Of a stretch of 64,000 nucleotides of DNA, positions 63,136-64,000 are shown piece by piece. The DNA is from Limnoperna fortunei (Eukaryota; Mollusca; Bivalvia; Mytilida; Modiolidae). The notes beneath the pieces are model-generated. The model had not been told where the DNA came from, did not search any database, and saw nothing but the letters and a program-made list of their open reading frames with translations. Each line of letters begins with the position of its first letter. Position 1 is the stretch's first letter. The DNA lies in contig OX104113.1 of NCBI GenBank assembly GCA_944474755.1, positions 25,052,432 to 25,116,431 on the forward strand. The letters run 5' to 3'. The translations under genes were made by a program, and so were the position numbers.

Positions 63136-63820
63136 GTCTCGCCTGCGACGAAAGTCGCTGGAGGCGAGACATATGTATGGGAATCCGGCAGCGGCGGCGG
63201 CAGCGGCGTAAACACTTGACATCTTGCTTCATATCTTTGTAAGCCCAAGCCCTAGGTCCATCAAATTTGGTCCAGAGGTAGCTTATGATGAGTACTTGCC
63301 AGTCAGTCACCTGTCACCTGACCTTGACCTCAATTTCACGGTCCAGCGACTACGTTAAAGTTTTAGGGTTACGACAGTTCCTCTGTAACTACGCATGGTA
63401 GGATGACAATATTTGGTGTATAGGTTGCTGATGACTAGTACATGACTGTCTGGTAGGTGTCACCTGACCTTGACCTCAATTTCACGGTCCAGCGACTACG
63501 TTAAAGTTTTTGGGTTACGACAGTTGATCTGTAACTACGCATGGTAGGATGACAATATTTGGTGTATAGGTTGCTGATGACTAGTACATGACTGTCTGGT
63601 AGCTGTCACCTGACCTTGACCTCAATTTCACGGTCCAGCGACTACGTTAAAGTTTTTGGGTTACGGCTGTTCCCCTGTAACTATGCAGGGTATGGTGACA
63701 ATATTTTGTATACAGGCCGCTGCTGATATTAAATGCTATTTACGTAATGCTTATGACGAAATTTATTTTCGTTACTGATGCGGAATACAGGCGAGACGTT
63801 TTTCTGTGTCCACACTTGTT
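63136..63820 (+). mobile_element. pearl-like element, copy 3 (about 3 core units)
   Basis: Same ends as copies 1 and 2 with an intact GCGACGAAAGTCGC hairpin, a GGCGGC expansion near 63187, three core units and the CACACTTGTT end. It begins 21 bases after PLEKHH exon 12. Confidence 0.88.
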
Positions 63821-64000
63821 CTAATGGATATGTTGTTTACTTTAATGGCATCATTAAAAAATGTTTGCAATAATTAATAGAAATAAATACAGTTCAATAC
63901 GGTTTAAAAATGAATGACACACAATTTTATGATTTTAAATATTAAAGGGAAGCACAAAATATAAATGTGGTATGTATATCGTAATGTGTGAATTTAAAAG
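63821..64000. other. right edge, PLEKHH intron
   Basis: 180 bases with no exon visible; the next PLEKHH exon should lie beyond the window. Confidence 0.6.

Overview
This is eukaryotic nuclear DNA: AT-rich, with long introns, GT-AG exons and many interspersed and tandem repeats. The repeats point to a bivalve mollusc, probably a mussel (Mytilus-like). They include a tRNA-headed SINE, pearl-like elements with an internal tandem core, AGCTCACCTG-type repeats and foldback MITEs. The genus is inference; I could not search any database.

Two protein-coding genes are supported, both read out as spliced exons with matching phases. On the minus strand, 17309 down to 5985, is the 5' part of THADA: 13 coding exons, 1,482 nt, 494 codons, from the start codon into the N-terminal helical-repeat half. 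On the plus strand, from a possible 5' UTR exon at 31635 and a start codon at 36807 to 63114, is the 5' part of a PLEKHH1/PLEKHH2 (MAX-1 family) gene: 12 coding exons, 2,187 nt, 729 codons. It covers the N-terminal coiled coil, a long Ser-rich linker and the first part of PH domain 1. Both genes run out of the window at their 3' ends.

The genes are head to head, about 14 kb apart. THADA and PLEKHH2 are also divergent neighbours on human chromosome 2p21, so this looks like very old conserved microsynteny. THADA is a cofactor of tRNA C32 2'-O-methylation and, in flies, a SERCA partner. PLEKHH proteins link membrane phosphoinositides to actin and act in axon or vessel guidance. No functional link between the two is evident from the sequence.

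Layout: 1-5984, a THADA intron or introns with a non-LTR retrotransposon remnant, a small MITE and a 3.7 kb array of a 43-bp minisatellite; 5985-17309, THADA exons with two 33-bp minisatellites and a SINE in the introns; 17310-31634, intergenic, with a 35-bp minisatellite, a duplicated TIR element and one pearl-like element; 31635-63114, PLEKHH with introns holding further minisatellites, two AGCTCACCTG elements, pearl-like elements, SINEs, a Harbinger-like MITE and a 165-bp foldback; 63115-64000, an intron with a pearl-like insertion. Most long uninterrupted ORFs outside exons are minisatellite or transposon artefacts. I found no tRNA or rRNA gene, no CRISPR array and no clearly new system. 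The most noteworthy points are the synteny and the repeats that abut splice sites.
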